Positions 1 through 13,730 are shown, counted from the stretch's first letter. The stretch: 64,000 nt of DNA from Cucumis sativus (GCF_000004075.3 NC_026659.2:31204272-31268271); one strand, 5' to 3'. Numbers and translations are program-made. The notes: generated by a model from the letters alone, not told the origin.

Positions 1-608
1 AACAATCTGTACTGACAAAGACAACACCAAACAACACCAAGACAAAGAAGTCAAATACAACCTTATCACAATTTAGATATGTTATTATATACTATGAATT
101 CATAGATTACATGTCTGCCTTTTGTAGGGTCAATTAAGACAGAATGGCCACAACAACAAAGTCTTTGTCAAATAACTTTTAACAAAAATGAAAAGAAAGA
201 AAAAAAAAGGAATGTGGTGAAGCCATTTTTCTAACAAGAAGTGCTTCCTCATCTATTTGGAGATGGAACAACAAACTACTTTGAAATTTCATGATCCTCA
301 TCACATCAGTCTTCAAACGTTACAGCACTTGGGGTGAACACAATTACCACAACAAACTACATGTTTCTGTTCTAAAAACTGGGAGGTTAGTGTCGGTAAT
401 TCGCGATCGAACGGTCAAACGTGGGCTTGGAGTTACATACAAGCCATTACAAACCCATCAGCCTCCCAAACAAACAAGCCATTACGTCCTGATTTGTGCC
501 TTGGAATTGTTCTCTCTCGATGAATTATCCAATGTTGCATTCCTTTTTAATTGCTGCAGCAATGAATGATTCCTCCCCCTTGAAAACTCCAATTATGGCT
601 TTTGGTTC
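1..608. other. 3' flank of the RING-H2 gene, no other gene seen
   Basis: AT-rich sequence downstream of the RING-H2 stop codon. It should contain that gene's 3' UTR. Short open frames here show no family motif, and I see no RNA gene. Confidence 0.5.
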
Positions 609-1969
609 TTACACTGGAGGTGTTGTATGTTGACAAGCTTGATTACTATGTGGAGGAGGTGGTTCTTCGCATTGTGGTTCGTCATGTCCCATGTCGATCT
701 GAATATGTGGTGGTTGAGACGACGGTGAGAGGACGGAGAGACGGCAGAGTGGGCAAGTGTTGTGGTTGGCTAGCCAATGATCAATGCAGTCCATGTGAAA
801 TACATGTCCACAAGTTGGTATTTTCTGAAGTTTATCTTCTGTTTTGTATTCTCCTAAACAAACTGAACATCTGAAACCAACAAAAACAAACACATAAGGA
901 TTGATGGCTCTTTCAAGAAAGGCTTAACAAAACATTGGCTGCATGCCTTTGATGATCATCACCCAACTCTTCTTTTCTCTAAATTCATGAATCACTTTTC
1001 ATAATCTTTTAATCTTCTTAGTCTCCATTGAAGTAGATCAATATTTTTAGTCGAGCCAACCAACACAAGGATTCACATCATAAAGGGCTACTACACTAAG
1101 AATCAAATGAATATATAATTGAGGCAACCAACACAAATATTCTATATTTTCTTGATCCAAATCAAATGAATACATAATTAAATCAGTTGATTTAAAGCTC
1201 CATCCTTCATTCAAATTTCAAACGCGTCGCAACCCACTCGAACCATTGTTAAAAAAGGAAAAATGAAATTGAAAAAATACATTGGTAAAGAGTAGATTAA
1301 AAAAAAAAAGCAACAATTTTAAATAGAAACCCAAAGCTGGAGTGCAAGATCTCCTAACTTGATGCTCATTCAAGATCTCTTCAATTCATTCCAAGTTCAC
1401 GTACAAGACTTAACAAAAAAATAAGGCTAACCAAATAACAAGAACACATATACTATGCCTTCAAAATAAAATTATCCTTTTACCAAAATACACTGGACAA
1501 ACATAAGAAAGAATCCACTCACAGTGTATCAGTGACAAAGAATGTCTCATTGTATACAATGATAGGAAGCATCTCTCTGAACTCCTTCTTCAACCCAACT
1601 TCAGACTGCTCAACCACAAAAACAAGGGAACATACAAAATCATTAAATAAATAAAAACGCACACAAAATCATTCTATAGACTTTAAAAACAATTGAGAAA
1701 GCAAAGACAAAGAAAAGAAAAGAACATACTGTAGAGATGTTATTGTTATTAGCAGCAGCTGAAGTTCGCATTCGAATCGAAGTCCAATCGGCCCTTCGTC
1801 GACGAAGGTAAAGGAGATAGAAAAGGAAAAGAAGAATGAACGTGAAAAGAATTGGAATACAGAACACAAAAAACTGATAAACCTTCAATTCAGGTGCAGG
1901 CTTTGAAGCAGAACCTGGCCCTGAAGCAACTGTATAGCTTTTAGATGGATCCAAATGATCATAAGCCAT
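609..1969 (-). CDS. ATL-family RING-H2 E3 ubiquitin ligase (ATL7/58/59-like)
   Basis: Three coding exons on the minus strand: 1969-1730, 1605-1523 and 870-609, giving 194 aa. Junctions are canonical (donors GTATGT and GTGAGT; acceptors GAGCAG and TTTCAG). One transmembrane helix lies at about residues 31-55 and is followed by a basic RRRR stop-transfer stretch. The RING-H2 finger uses C109, C112, C128, H130, H133, C136, C147 and C150, with the conserved W140 that contacts E2 enzymes. The block between helix and RING (GLKKEFREMLPIIVY) matches the GLD-like region of Arabidopsis ATL7, ATL58 and ATL59. Family knowledge: membrane-anchored ligases that transfer ubiquitin from an E2 to unknown substrates. 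The start is the ATG at 1969; the in-frame codon at 1987 is GTG. The C-terminal tail is Pro/Ser rich. Substrate and exact orthologue cannot be named from sequence. Confidence 0.9.
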
Positions 1970-4658
1970 TTTGACAAAAACCCCCACTAATGTACTTAGA
2001 TCTTACAAACCCGGAAGTAATTTGAAGTTTTGGTAAAAACCCAGAAGCCAAAACAGAAAAATTCACCTAAATTAACACAAATCAGCAACACCCAGATCCA
2101 GAAAAACAAGAAGGAAAGAGTAAACAATGTGCTTAAAACCTCCAACAGTAAAATCAGTATACTACAGGAAATAAAATGGAGGCATTAACAGTGCAAATCT
2201 AGACGCATCCAACGAATTTCAACAAAATGGGGTGATAGATTAGATTAAATCAATCGAACCCAACACAAATAAGAAGAAAAATCAGTAGAAAAAGTAGCAA
2301 TGAGAGTGAGAAAATTAAAGAAACAAGAAACTAAAATGCGGCCAAAGGGCAATGTTTGGTTTTGAAGAGCCAAATAAAGAAGGAAAGGAAGTTAGGTGGC
2401 AAAAGAAATTGGAATGAAGAAGAAGAAGAAGGAACTGTGTCTTTAAGTATACGATTTTCCTCGTCTCTTCATATAATATTATAATGAAACCAAAGCAATT
2501 GAAGATAAACATCATTTTTTTCTCCTTTGAATACAAAATCAACAAAATAAAAATATGAGATATTGTTGAATATCTTTCTCAAGTAAAGTTCAATGGAAGA
2601 TTTTCCTTCATTGTTTAAGCTAGATGACAGCGAAATTGAAACATCTAAACTTACGTCCTTCTTTATTATATTTCCTAATGCTTATTGAAAATACCTTGAA
2701 TTTCCATTTTGAGTTGAAATAAATTATCATATGGCTTAGTATCAAAATCCATACACGCGGTTTCATAAACCCCATCTCATATTATACAAAATTTTGATGA
2801 AAATCAAACCAGAGAAGTTTCGAGATAGACGTGAAAGTTTTAAGTCAAAACTTTAATCTAAACTATATTATATTCAATCAATTAGGCTAGATTAAAAATT
2901 CTCTTTTTTTCTATCATTGCATTCAACTATGCTCCATAGGTTAACAGCGGACAAACCATCGTAAATAAAAAACGTAAAACAAAAGAGTAAAAGAGATTTT
3001 CATACTTAGCCGTTTGAAGCATCAAACAACAAATTTAAGATATTTCAACATGTAGGATGAGAGATTCAATCGTCAACTTTTAGAATGAGAATTATTGCAT
3101 AGTTAGTTAACTTTACTTAAATGGACATCACAAGCTTAATTCATCAACTTTTTTACTCTCTTTTAAACCAACTTTTAAAAGTGTTTAATAGATTAATCTC
3201 TATTTGGTTTTTGTTTAAAACGTATCAATAAATTTTAGAAGTCTTTACTCTAAACATTCTATTTTGTTTTGTCTATAACAGATATGGAAATTTTAAAAAC
3301 GTTTTAGAGTTTAGATTTAAATATTATACTGGTTTCTGAACTTTCAAAATATTTATTCCTTATTCTTATATTTACAACTTTGGTCATCTATTTCTCCAGT
3401 GAAGCGAATTGATTATTTTTTCGTAAAATAAAAGTGTACAAATTAAGTGAAAGTATAAGAACTAAACCACTAGTTTAAAGAAATGATTTGTGAAGCATAA
3501 CTATGAATGTTTGAATAAACAAAAGCTTAAATACCTATTTTCTCTTTATTTTATAAAACTATAGGTTTGACTTCTTAGGCATCTTTTTAAGAAGGAACTT
3601 ATTAGATATAATAAACATCAAAGGTTTAAGCCTAAACTTATAATTTAATCAACATATTTTTTATTGTTCAAAATGGGAGAGAGAGAAATGTTCATTTCCA
3701 TCATGGAATGGCATGAAGAAAATGGCATGATTTGTGCATATCTCAAGTTTTGTATATACATGTTCGGTTACTATAAAATGTAGTAAAATAAACCAAAATA
3801 CTTACATAACATAAGAAAATATCTTTATCTATTTTGATGAATCGTCTATTTTGGTATATCACGATCTTTCGTATATAGATTATGATATTTTGCTATGATC
3901 GTGAATATTTTCGTCATTAAAAAAAAACTTTTAAGTTTGGCATCTTTAGGGAGAGAATGAGATATTTGGGGTATATGCTTCCAAGGGTCAAATTTTTCTT
4001 TCTTTGGTTGAACATTGAAGAAGATAATAATATTATTTTGACATGTTTTTAATTACATATTTCTTATTTCTTATGAAATATAAAAACTTCAAGTCCTTGT
4101 TAATAATTTTTTAAGAAAGAATTGCTCCCTTTTGGAATTTGTTTGATACACATTTTTCTTAACATTATCTTTTCATATCTTTATCTTAGTATATATATTT
4201 TTTAAAATTAAGATTACAAAATATCTTGACTCTAAAATCTCACCTAATTTGTCCTCCTGAAAACAACATAACCTTTCCAACATTTAAACGGTGTTGTTTA
4301 AACCACACCTCAAAGAACATATATAACCTTTCCAGCAGCTATTATTAACATTAATGTTCTTCTCAACTACTTCAAGAGTTCCATCCTAACCATCAATTTC
4401 CAAGAAAGAAATTATGTCTTATCTTTTGAACTATGCTTGGACTTGTCCTTTTCAAAGATTTGAAGAGGATCACGATTGCGTTCTTCATGTCACGAACTAA
4501 AACTTCAGTAGGAAACAAATGGAAAACAAAAGACTGATAGAGAGTATGTAATGAATGAATCGAAGAAAGAGCAATTTGTTAGAAGAAACCACAGAAGATA
4601 TGAGGAACAAGTTGGAAGGTAAAGTGTAATTAAGTTCTTCTATAAATGGGTATCGATA
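1970..4658. other. Intergenic: RING-H2 promoter/leader and GDPD4 3' flank
   Basis: About 2.7 kb of AT-rich sequence between the ATG of the RING-H2 gene and the stop of the GDPD4 gene. Both genes are on the minus strand. The first few hundred bases above 1970 are the likely leader and promoter of the RING-H2 gene. No coding exon, RNA gene or clear mobile element was recognised. Confidence 0.5.
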
Positions 4659-7600
4659 TCATGATGAAATTGAAAAACCATTCTCAAGGCATGTAGTTCT
4701 GCTCTCTTGCATTACACTTCCAAGTAATGTCGGGTTGCTTGTAACGACAGCATCTACTCCCTCGACTAACATTCTTTTCATCGATTCAATATCATCAACT
4801 GTCCATGCATACGCCTTTCTATCTCTCCTGTTGATTAAAATGTGTCAACTTGATTCTATAATGCAAAGCCGATTGGCTACCTTCTATAGTTTTTGTGCGG
4901 GATTCGAACCTTTGATCTATTCTTCAAGGACGGGTATATGAATTAACTAGTTCGGTAGTTGTGTTTTATACATTAATGCACCAAATCAAAGTCATACCTG
5001 TGCAGTATTCGCATAAGATCACCATCAATCAATTGATGATAGACACCAACCACCTTGGCTCCTTTCATTCTCAGCAAGTTGGTTCTTTCCCCTGTAGACG
5101 GGTCCTTCATTACAATATACCCCACCTGCAACTAAAACTATAGTATTAAATTTCTGTCAACATGTCGATATTTCCATCAATATTATGACATTTCCACGGA
5201 TTCAATATTTAATCAATATTTTTTGAAAAATTAAGACCATGATATTTATCTCAACGTGCATATTTAGAAAGTAACTCCCCAATTAGACTTTGCAGAAAGA
5301 GATCTCAAATAGCTGAACACTAAAACCCGTTTTCACTGACCTTAATATCCGATGATGATCTGATTATGTCCCTTGCTAAGCTATCGCTCTTAGCCCAAAC
5401 GAGACAATTCTTACATTGTGTCTTTTCAACCTGAAATTTTGCCATGAACGACCCATTAGACAACAAAATGTGAAGAAATTGCTCGGGGTAAACCAAATAA
5501 GCCTCAACACAATAACTCGCACACTTGATCACTTCTTTTTCTTTTCTTCGTTTTTGCTTTCTTTCGTAATGCGTGGATAGAACAAGGCTAGAAAAATGCA
5601 ATGAGCCAACCGACAATTGTTAGTAATCGAAAATAAAGAGACGGCATAAAATAAATAATAGACATATGGACCTAAAGAGTAAAGTCTCTAGAAAAAGATA
5701 CTGCAATCATTTGGAAACAATAATATATTATCGCCTGAAAAATCCCAGTCCCCTCCCCCACATAATCTGGACACTAACTCCCAACGGACTCAATAAGAAC
5801 CACCCTCTACCTTACATCTCACGATAAAATTTCTACAAGTCTCAACGTTAGCTTTAAACGAGCACCAAAACCACCAAGGACCAAACAAATCACTTAATCA
5901 ACCTAAAAGCCATCTCTTTGCTTGTACTATGGGGGGTCGTAGAACTGGAAGGCTTGAAATTCTTGATTCAAGAAGTGAATAAAAAAAAAAAAAGGACTAA
6001 TGCACCACATGTTGAACATATAAATAATTGGCGTTGCACATAATAGTAATACCTTTAGAAGAATATATGATTTTCGGTTGACTATTATCTATTGTTTGTT
6101 TTACCCAGTATTTTTTAAAGCTGAAGACGCAATAGAGCGCAAAAGTCTTTTGGAGCTTAAGCACAAGGAGCAAAAAAAAAAAAACGAGGCTTTTAATTTG
6201 GAAATATTGAGGGCTTTTGGTTTAGCTTATAGGCCTAATCAGTATCTGCTCTTAAAGCAACTAGTTGATTACCGTGGAACTTTATTGTGCCCAGCCGATT
6301 GGCTAGTTCAAAGTGAGTTAGATGCTTGGTCTATTTAACTAAATCAAGAGTCTCACAATTGACTCAGTAATCTCTTGAACCAATCCTTCTCATGACCCCC
6401 CCTCCCCACACGCACGTACACACTACTTTTACATTCAGATTTAGCTTAGAAAAATTATGTTCAGTTGTACATGCATACAACCTGGTTCACTGTTAAGTAC
6501 TACAAATCTAATGGCTTAGATCAGTAATTTTAACTGATTGGGGCCTTGGCAGCATTCACATCAAACAACCACAAATAGAACAACCTTATGTTTTACAGAT
6601 ACTCCACAAGAACAAGAACTTAGATTAACATGTTTATATATCGTCTTCTTTAGTAAAAAAATGGGCAGACAAAGGAGAAAAAAAGAGAAAACTCACAACA
6701 GAAATGATATCTTTTGCAAGCCCATTTTCATATGACGGCGGTCCAACCTTTGCGTCTAGAATCACCTGCTGAACTGATTTTGATATTGACTGCACAAATA
6801 AAGAGAATAATAGTAAACATGAAATGAGAGTTTTCCAAAGAATAAAATAAGAAATATCATAATGGCATTTGGCATTTGGCAGGCAGGATCGGATAGATAT
6901 AGAACGGTACTCAATACATTAATACTAAGAGCGCAAATATCCTACAGCATACCACCAAAGCTTCTTCAATTGTAGGAATGTTGAAATCCAGCAATTTATG
7001 AGTGTGTTGATAAACAGCACCAAGATTTTTTATCTACAACCACAAACTACAAATCATGTTAACAAAGCGCAATAAAAGAAAGGTTACACTTCACACAAAG
7101 AAATTCTAAACCCAAACTAAACAACCCTGCACCCCAAACAAAGAGTTCTTTAACCTAGACTAAACAGCTAAGCATCCTTAAACACAAACTTCCTTACACA
7201 ATTCAGCACCCAAACACAAATTAACAACTTTAGTCTCGATAACTCCGTTCAGTGTCCCAAATCCCCTTAGAGAGTTGCTTAAAATAGATATTAAAATGCA
7301 GAATCTACACTCACCTCTTTCATGCTATAATTTCCAACTTTAGAAGAATTGGACCCAGTTATCCTCTGCAAGTCCCTGCCTGTCAGGTGATAATCAAACC
7401 TCCAAATATCTTCAAAAGTTTCTTAACATGAGAATAGAAAGGACCGAGTCAAAAGTGAATGCTATTTGGCTATCTAATATCACCAACTCAATTATTGTGG
7501 CATATCAGCTGAATCCACTAAATACGAAAACACTGCATACACCTCGACCACAGCCCATAATGAGAATCATTTTTTATTATTTAATCTCAATTACAAGAAG

Positions 7601-8196
7601 AAAATTGATTAACTGATTAAGGGACAAGTGGAAAAGAAACACTTTCGATAAATACCTGTCATGAAGTGCAAATAAAACTCCATCTGAAGAACGAGAAACA
7701 TCAACTTCAATGCAGTTGGCTTGAGAACGAAGAGCTATTGAATAAGCATCCATCTGTCCGAAATAGAGGAAAAGATCACAACCCAATAAAAACCCACAAA
7801 GAGAAAGCAGAGATGATTCAAAATCGTAATGAATTGAAGACTGGTACAGTGTTGGGGAAGGCCTTGGACGAGTCGCCGCCATGAGCACAGACAAGAGGAG
7901 GATGAGTCAGCCATTTGCAGTTCCTTTGTTGAATCTGTAGAGAGAAGAAACAAAACCCAAGTGATTTTGGAATTGAATCAGAAAGGGAAGAGAGGAGAGG
8001 AAGAAGAAAAGAGTACCTGCTGAAAACGCTTGAGCTTGAAATGGAAGTAAATGGGAGGGAGAATTGCGATGATAGCGAGGCAAAGGATAGTTAGACGAAA
8101 GAGACGGCGGGAAGAGAATCTGAAAGGGAATCGATTGCGCCATGTTCTTTGCCCAATCCAACGCCTTCTTCCAAGTCTAGAGGTGGAGATCGCCAT
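4659..8196 (-). CDS. GDPD4: Glycerophosphodiester phosphodiesterase, GDPD4 type
   Basis: Nine exons on the minus strand: 8196-8017, 7934-7848, 7753-7656, 7375-7315, 7033-6953, 6789-6697, 5430-5341, 5125-4998 and 4827-4659. They sum to 987 nt, or 328 aa, about the same length as Arabidopsis GDPD4. The enzyme class hydrolyses glycerophosphodiesters to glycerol-3-phosphate and an alcohol. The N-terminus is basic and has one membrane anchor at about residues 34-52. The GDPD domain follows: a VCAHGGD active-site segment at the start of exon 2's product, then CIEVDVSRSSDGVLFALHD with the metal-binding E-x-D and the HD pair. The C-terminal AYAWTVDD and VTSNP blocks are typical of the TIM barrel end. 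The HGGD replaces the usual HRG, as in the plant GDPD4 subgroup. Introns 6 and 8 contain repeat-like DNA. Confidence 0.93.
4863..4962 (-). repeat. SINE-like fragment in GDPD4 intron 8
   Basis: On the minus strand the segment GGTTCGAATCCC (4910-4899) matches the B box of tRNA-derived RNA polymerase III promoters. About 35-45 bases upstream lies a degenerate A-box-like stretch (CGAACTAGTTAATTC, about 4953-4939). It lies within the intron between exons 9 and 8 of GDPD4. No oligo-A tail or target duplication was defined, so it could be a fragment or a chance match. Confidence 0.4.
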
Positions 8197-9000
8197 TCCA
8201 ATTCCAAACTTTCTGAATCGAAGGTTTTCTTTTTTCCTAACGCCTGCTGACTGGGAGTCACTGCTCACACCAACGACAGTTCGAAGATTTTCTTTAGAGC
8301 TTTTTTCTTCAAACAAATTAATTTAAGTCATAAAAATTCTAAAAATATTTACGAATATATGAACAAATATTAATAGTGATAATAAAAGTTAGTATTACAT
8401 AAAATAAATAAATATATATATATATATATATTAAAAAGTTGATGTTGAAATTTCTTTATAATTCAAGTGTTATCGATGACTTTAGAAGATGGATTTTAGA
8501 TTTAAAGGATTGTGGAAGATGGAAGAAGGAAGCTAGAGAGAGACGACGACAAGTAGTGGTTGTCCATGTCAAACCTATAGATGAGCAGCAACCCAATCCA
8601 ATTGTGATGTACGAAATTTCATTAATATTTATGATTTTAGATCAATTAAACTCGTAAAGCAATCAATTTAGATATATTTTATCGTGATTATACATTTGAA
8701 AATCATCTCTTCATTAATTCTTAAATGTGTGTAAATTTCTAATTTAAATATCAATTTTACAAAATAAACTATTAGAGTATATACATGTACTAATAAGTCC
8801 AAATTGATTAATACAAATAGAACATTATAGAAGGGTAGATGAATACACTTGAAAAAAACTAAAATCCAAGTTGATACAAGGATTAGTTCTAAGTTTAAAT
8901 TGATACAAACCGTCAAGTACGGGATTATATATTTGTTTATTAAAATTTAAAGAATGGAAGTACAAACTTTAATTAACAAAACAGAATAAGAAAGTTTAGA
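8197..9000. other. Intergenic: GDPD4 promoter and esterase 3' flank
   Basis: About 800 bases between the ATG of GDPD4 and the stop of the first carboxylesterase. It includes an (AT)n tract at about 8411-8431. A short open frame at 8439-8657 has no recognisable domain and sits in AT-rich sequence, so it is not called a gene. Confidence 0.5.
8411..8431. repeat. (AT)n microsatellite
   Basis: About ten uninterrupted AT dinucleotides in the GDPD4 upstream region. Confidence 0.9.
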
Positions 9001-11868
9001 TCATCCTTCAATTTTGAGTTTTCCTATAATTTTGTGTATGAAATCATTCATATCTTTGATTAGCAATGAAGAATCCTTCAACTCAGGAACTACATAAAAT
9101 CCATGGATTGCATTTGGATATTCAACCAAATCAACTTCTTTTCCACACTCATCTTTAAGCCACTCGTAGTACTTTTTCCCCCAATCTCCCAACTGATCCT
9201 TTCCTCCTAAAATCAGAAGTGTCGTCGGAAACTTCACCTTCGAGATCTCGTCTCCGCCACTGGGGCCGAACACATGCACCGCCGGGTGGTTTCTGTCACA
9301 CCCTTTTGGCAAAAACGCCTTCCAGTACCAGTCTGCCTGTTCCAAGTTTAACATTGGCGATTTACTGAATTTAATCTCCGACTCTACTCGCTCCTCTCCC
9401 CCGAAGAATGGTTGTATTGCAATTATACCTTGTAAAAAATATGAATAAAATGTTAAATAATATATAGTTTACGACTGAAGCCTATTTGGAAACTTGCTAA
9501 CCGGAGATCGGTCCCTCATCTCAAAGTCTTTGGAAACATTATATCACTAATATGTGTATTTCATATATGAAAACAGAAGTTAAGTTGGATGATAAGAGTG
9601 AGAAGTACATACTCAAATACCTAACGTTACAATAATCTCTACAATCCCAACACGAGAAAGATAGTCTTAAGCCAAGATGTAATATTCGACAAAGAAGGGA
9701 GAATGAGAACGAGGACAACATGAGACCGATGAAGACTACATTTCTAATAGATCAAACCCCTCATACCTCAAAGTTGGATAAAACAAGTTTAGAGGATCAA
9801 TTTAGAGTTATGTTGATCATATTAACTCCCACCTTTTTCTTTGACACACTCACCTAATACCAAACCAAATTTGAGTGCAATCTTAATACTTTATTGTGTA
9901 CACAGCAAAGAGTCTTTAATTTATTCCAATAATTCAGTCATTTCTGGTGTTCTTACTTTAACCAAAGAACTGCATATAGCATATTGGGTAAATGAGATAT
10001 ATACCTTAAAAGCTCTAAAAGAAAAAGCATTAAATTGTGGGATCTAAGAAGATATATAGTTGGTGCCTTTTCTACATCACCACTTAATATATCTTAATAC
10101 AATATGTACTCGTAGGACACCCAGGTTGGGTTCACTCCACTGTCAAATATTCAAGTCTCCTGCAACTATATATATATATATATATATATCACATGTTTAA
10201 TCCTTCGGTTTTCACCATCCATGGTGTGGGGGCATGTGAGTAGATGAGATGATGAAAGAGGAAAGATGAGGCAGAGTTCTTTTTCTTTTTATTTTGGTTG
10301 ATAAAGTTCACTTTTTAATATGTTCATTTTAGTCATTACGTTGATTCTTTCCTTTTCTATCGTCAATATGAACTCAGCTGAACTAGCATTTATGCATTTG
10401 AAGACAAAGTTTCGAGTTTAATTCATCTACCTAAATTAAAATATAGAGCTAATAGGTGAGGAGAAAAAGATGGAGATATAAATGAAAATGACATTAGGAA
10501 ATTAATGTATATATAATATCATGCCCTCTTAATTATATCTTGCAAAACTCAACCACTACATTTGTACATTTTAAAATATGGATCAAAATTAGTTGTTTGA
10601 TGATTGAATGTACCAAATGCTATTTTATTAAAAATATCATTTATGGTTGAAATATTAAAAAGATATTCTTTTTTCGATAATATTTAGATGCACTTCGAAT
10701 ATCACGTGGTAAATTGTATGTGATTGGACAATTTAGTGGAATGGGTGACACTCAATGAATTATCTATAGTAATAGTTATCAATATTATTTCAAAACTTTG
10801 TAAAAAAAATAAAACAAAAACGTAAAAATTTTGAGTAACTATCTACATACACTTTTCAAATTTGACCCAACATCAAACTATATACCCATAAATTTTAACG
10901 TGTAACAATTAAAACTCTACACTAATAATTTAATTTAGACCTTTTTCTTAATTGCATCATATCCATTATTCTTCCAAATTTAATTCAACGATGGAACTTA
11001 TGATTTTTGTTCATCAAACTCCTAAAGTTCCAAAAGCCAATTAATTTAGTGAATTAATTACAATTACTTTTGAAAATTTAAGAATTTAATTTTTACAATA
11101 TTTATAAGCTAAGCTTCACACCAAATTTTTACAAAAAAGAAAAGGTAAATTAATAAACATTTTGAATTTTGAATTTTAATGTGATATATATTTTTCATAA
11201 CTTCATGATCTCTAACGTATGAATTATCATATCAATATGTGTGTGTATATATATATATGACATCAAGAGTACTAACCTTTAATCTTCAGCTTCTTGAAGT
11301 TATGGCCGCCGGCTCTGACGGCCACATGGTGAGCCAAGTTACCGCCGGCACTATCACCCGCTAGAAAACACCGACTAACATCAAGTTTCACCGGAAAACC
11401 ACCACCATCCAAGTCCATACCATCAAGATATTTCAAAGCATCAAATCCATCTTCATAAGGAATGGGACAACGATGTTCCGGAGAAAGTCGATAATTAACG
11501 GATACAACTGCCACCCGTAACTCTCGTGCGAGTCTCCGACAAAGATCATCGTAAGCCATTGAGTTAGCCGAAAAGAAAACAAACCCACCGCCATGATAGT
11601 AAACAATGACGGGCAGATCAGTAACATTATTATTATCAGTAGAAGAAGAAGAAGAAGGAAGAAAGAGACGAAACCAAAGATTATGAGAAGGGTCGAAAAC
11701 GACGTCGTAAGTGGAGACACCGTGACGGGGTTTAGAAGAAGCAGAGTACTTCGGGTCGAAGAGGGACATTAAGAAACGGTTAACGGTTACGTTGGAACGA
11801 CGGCTTATGAAAGAGGCAAAGGAAAAGAAGTAGAGAAGAATACGAAACTTGAATGGAAGCCTTTCCAT
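9001..11868 (-). CDS. Carboxylesterase, CXE18-like (two exons)
   Basis: Two exons on the minus strand: 11868-11277 and 9428-9001, separated by an 1848-bp intron (donor G/GTTAGT, acceptor ACAAG/GT). The product is 339 aa. It is an alpha/beta hydrolase of the plant CXE group that also contains the gibberellin receptor GID1. Oxyanion-hole motif HGGGF is at residues 92-96. Nucleophile Ser173 lies in GDSAGGN, with Asp275 in GGKDQL and His306 in AIHGFY. The intact His argues for a hydrolase, because GID1 receptors have lost it. The N-terminal SRRSNVTVNR segment is typical of CXE18 and related sequences. There is no signal peptide, so it is probably cytosolic. The substrate is unknown. It is a paralogue of the broken copy at 14.7-16.6 kb and of two intronless genes at 30 and 40 kb. 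Confidence 0.9.
9429..11276. other. Long intron of the first CXE18-like gene
   Basis: AT-rich intron with a (TA)n tract at about 10167-10189 and another near 11244-11258. A weak tRNA-like segment at about 10375-10440 was considered and not called. No coding segment was recognised. Confidence 0.6.
10167..10189. repeat. (TA)n microsatellite
   Basis: About eleven TA dinucleotides inside the CXE18-like intron. Confidence 0.9.
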
Positions 11869-11929
11869 TATTGAAGGATATGTGATATGTGATATGTGGG
11901 TTAGCTTTAGGTGAGTTTTGAATTTGGTC

Positions 11930-11937
11930 TATTTATT
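11930..11937 (-). promoter_or_regulatory. Candidate TATA box of the first CXE18-like gene
   Basis: On the minus strand the sequence CAATAAATAGACC contains an ATAAATAG TATA-like core about 62 bases upstream of the ATG at 11868. The spacing is plausible for a short plant leader. No transcript data support it. Confidence 0.4.
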
Positions 11938-13730
11938 GCTCAAATAATTAGAGTGATGGCCATATGATAACTTTATTTGGCTTAAGGGCTGTGGCTCACA
12001 ATCAATATTATAGTTGAAAGTGATTTTTCACCCATATATATTATAAGATAAGAAAAATGATGAAGGAAGACTTTTATGAACGAGGTGGATTCATTCACTA
12101 ACGGCGAGAGAAAATCAATAGATTTATCGATAAAATGAATTAAAATATTTACAAATATAGCTTCAAAAAATATTTTAAATTTTCTATTCTCTAATTCTTA
12201 TTTAAAATGTGGGGTTATTTGACTCTTTCTAAATATTACAAATTTTACCGTTGATATCAAAAGCTCGACATTACCAACGTTCATGATTTTGCTTCTATTT
12301 TTTTTGTTTGATTAAAAATTCATACCATTATAAATAGTTGTTAAAGTTCATAAGTAAACAATGGTTTTATATATATATATATATTGGTATTGGTTTGGTT
12401 GGAGGTTGAGCGTAATTAACTATGAAACTTTAACGTGACAAAGTCGGCTCCTTTAATTTCTCTTTAGAATATAATATTAGAAGCCGTCCACAAAAATACA
12501 AATAGATTAACAAAATAATTAACTAATTTATAATTACTGAAGCAAGATGAGTTTTTAATAAAAATTCAAACCTCAAAAAGTTTTTTTCTTCACACTTTTG
12601 ATTACATTGTTTAATTTTAAAAATAAATTATTTTTAAAAAAATTAAATTATTCGAAAGTAGATTTTTAATGTATTTTAAACAAATTTTGGGGTTGAGAGA
12701 TTGAAGAAAAATTATTTGAAATTTTGGTAGGGATGACCAAAAGTAATAGATGCTTTTGAAAAATATGCAAAAGAAATAGTTTTAAAAGATTAGAAAATCT
12801 CTCCAAATTAAATCTAATTAAGTTTGTTATTTTTTTTTAAAATTTAAATGTGAAACTTCATTTTAAATTCTTATGGGATTATTACATAATTTTCAAATCT
12901 CCATTGTTGATCATTTGAGAGTACTACTCATCCTTTGTTAATTAACTCTTGATTCGTATCGTTTAATTAATCTCAAATTATATGCTTGTATATAAGACGA
13001 TGGTCTCGAGGATCTCAATTTTATATTTATTTTCCAAACATAATGTTCAATTTAAGGAATAATCAAATTTCGTGTTTTTTTTTTTAATGTAACTTACATG
13101 TTTTTATCGTGGGATCGATCACGATGATTTTCATGTTTTTCATCATATGAGAAATTTACAAGTTTTATGTTATTAAAATGTTAAATGTTAATATCATCCA
13201 TTTCACATCTGGTTCATGTACTCTCTCGTAGATTTGAAATAATAACTAAAATGTTTATTATTAATAAAATTTAAAATTTTACTTTATACTTTAACTAATT
13301 TTGAACGAGAGGTATTTTAAGATATTGGGCCAAACTTTTAGGTTCACTTTTGGGGACACCTTATTAATGGCAAGTTTAACTAATTAACGATGGAGGCAAA
13401 AATGGTTAGGCTTTATTAATGAGGGTTTCTTTCTTTCTTTTTTCTAGAATCACATTTATTGCTCACCATTTAACCTAATGGAATAATTAGTCTATAATGA
13501 CAGTTCTCGCCAAATCGACGAGAGTAGCAAATTCGATTGAAGGAGAGAAGAATGTGACCTACCAGAGAGAAAATATGCACACACCACTCTAGTGATGTTT
13601 GTCACATAATGTTTACTAACTTTAAAAAAAAATGAAATTAAAATAGTTTGATAGGTTTTCAAATTCGAACTCGCTCTTTTCCTCATATCATTATCATTAT
13701 CTCTTTCTTATCAAGGATGTTTGTAGAAAA

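Noticed and set aside
291-569. A 92-codon plus-strand frame near the left edge
   Set aside because: It shows no similarity or motif and lies in the 3' flank of the RING gene.
6078-6338. An 86-codon plus-strand open frame with Lys/Glu-rich sequence
   Set aside because: It lies inside GDPD4 intron 6 on the opposite strand, holds a long A run and matches no family I know. It looks like a non-coding repeat.
8439-8657. A 72-codon plus-strand frame with an Arg-rich core
   Set aside because: There is no domain, no splice partner and no promoter signal, and the surroundings are AT-rich intergenic DNA.
10375-10440. A tRNA-like stretch in the first esterase intron
   Set aside because: The B-box match is poor and there is no A box of usable quality.
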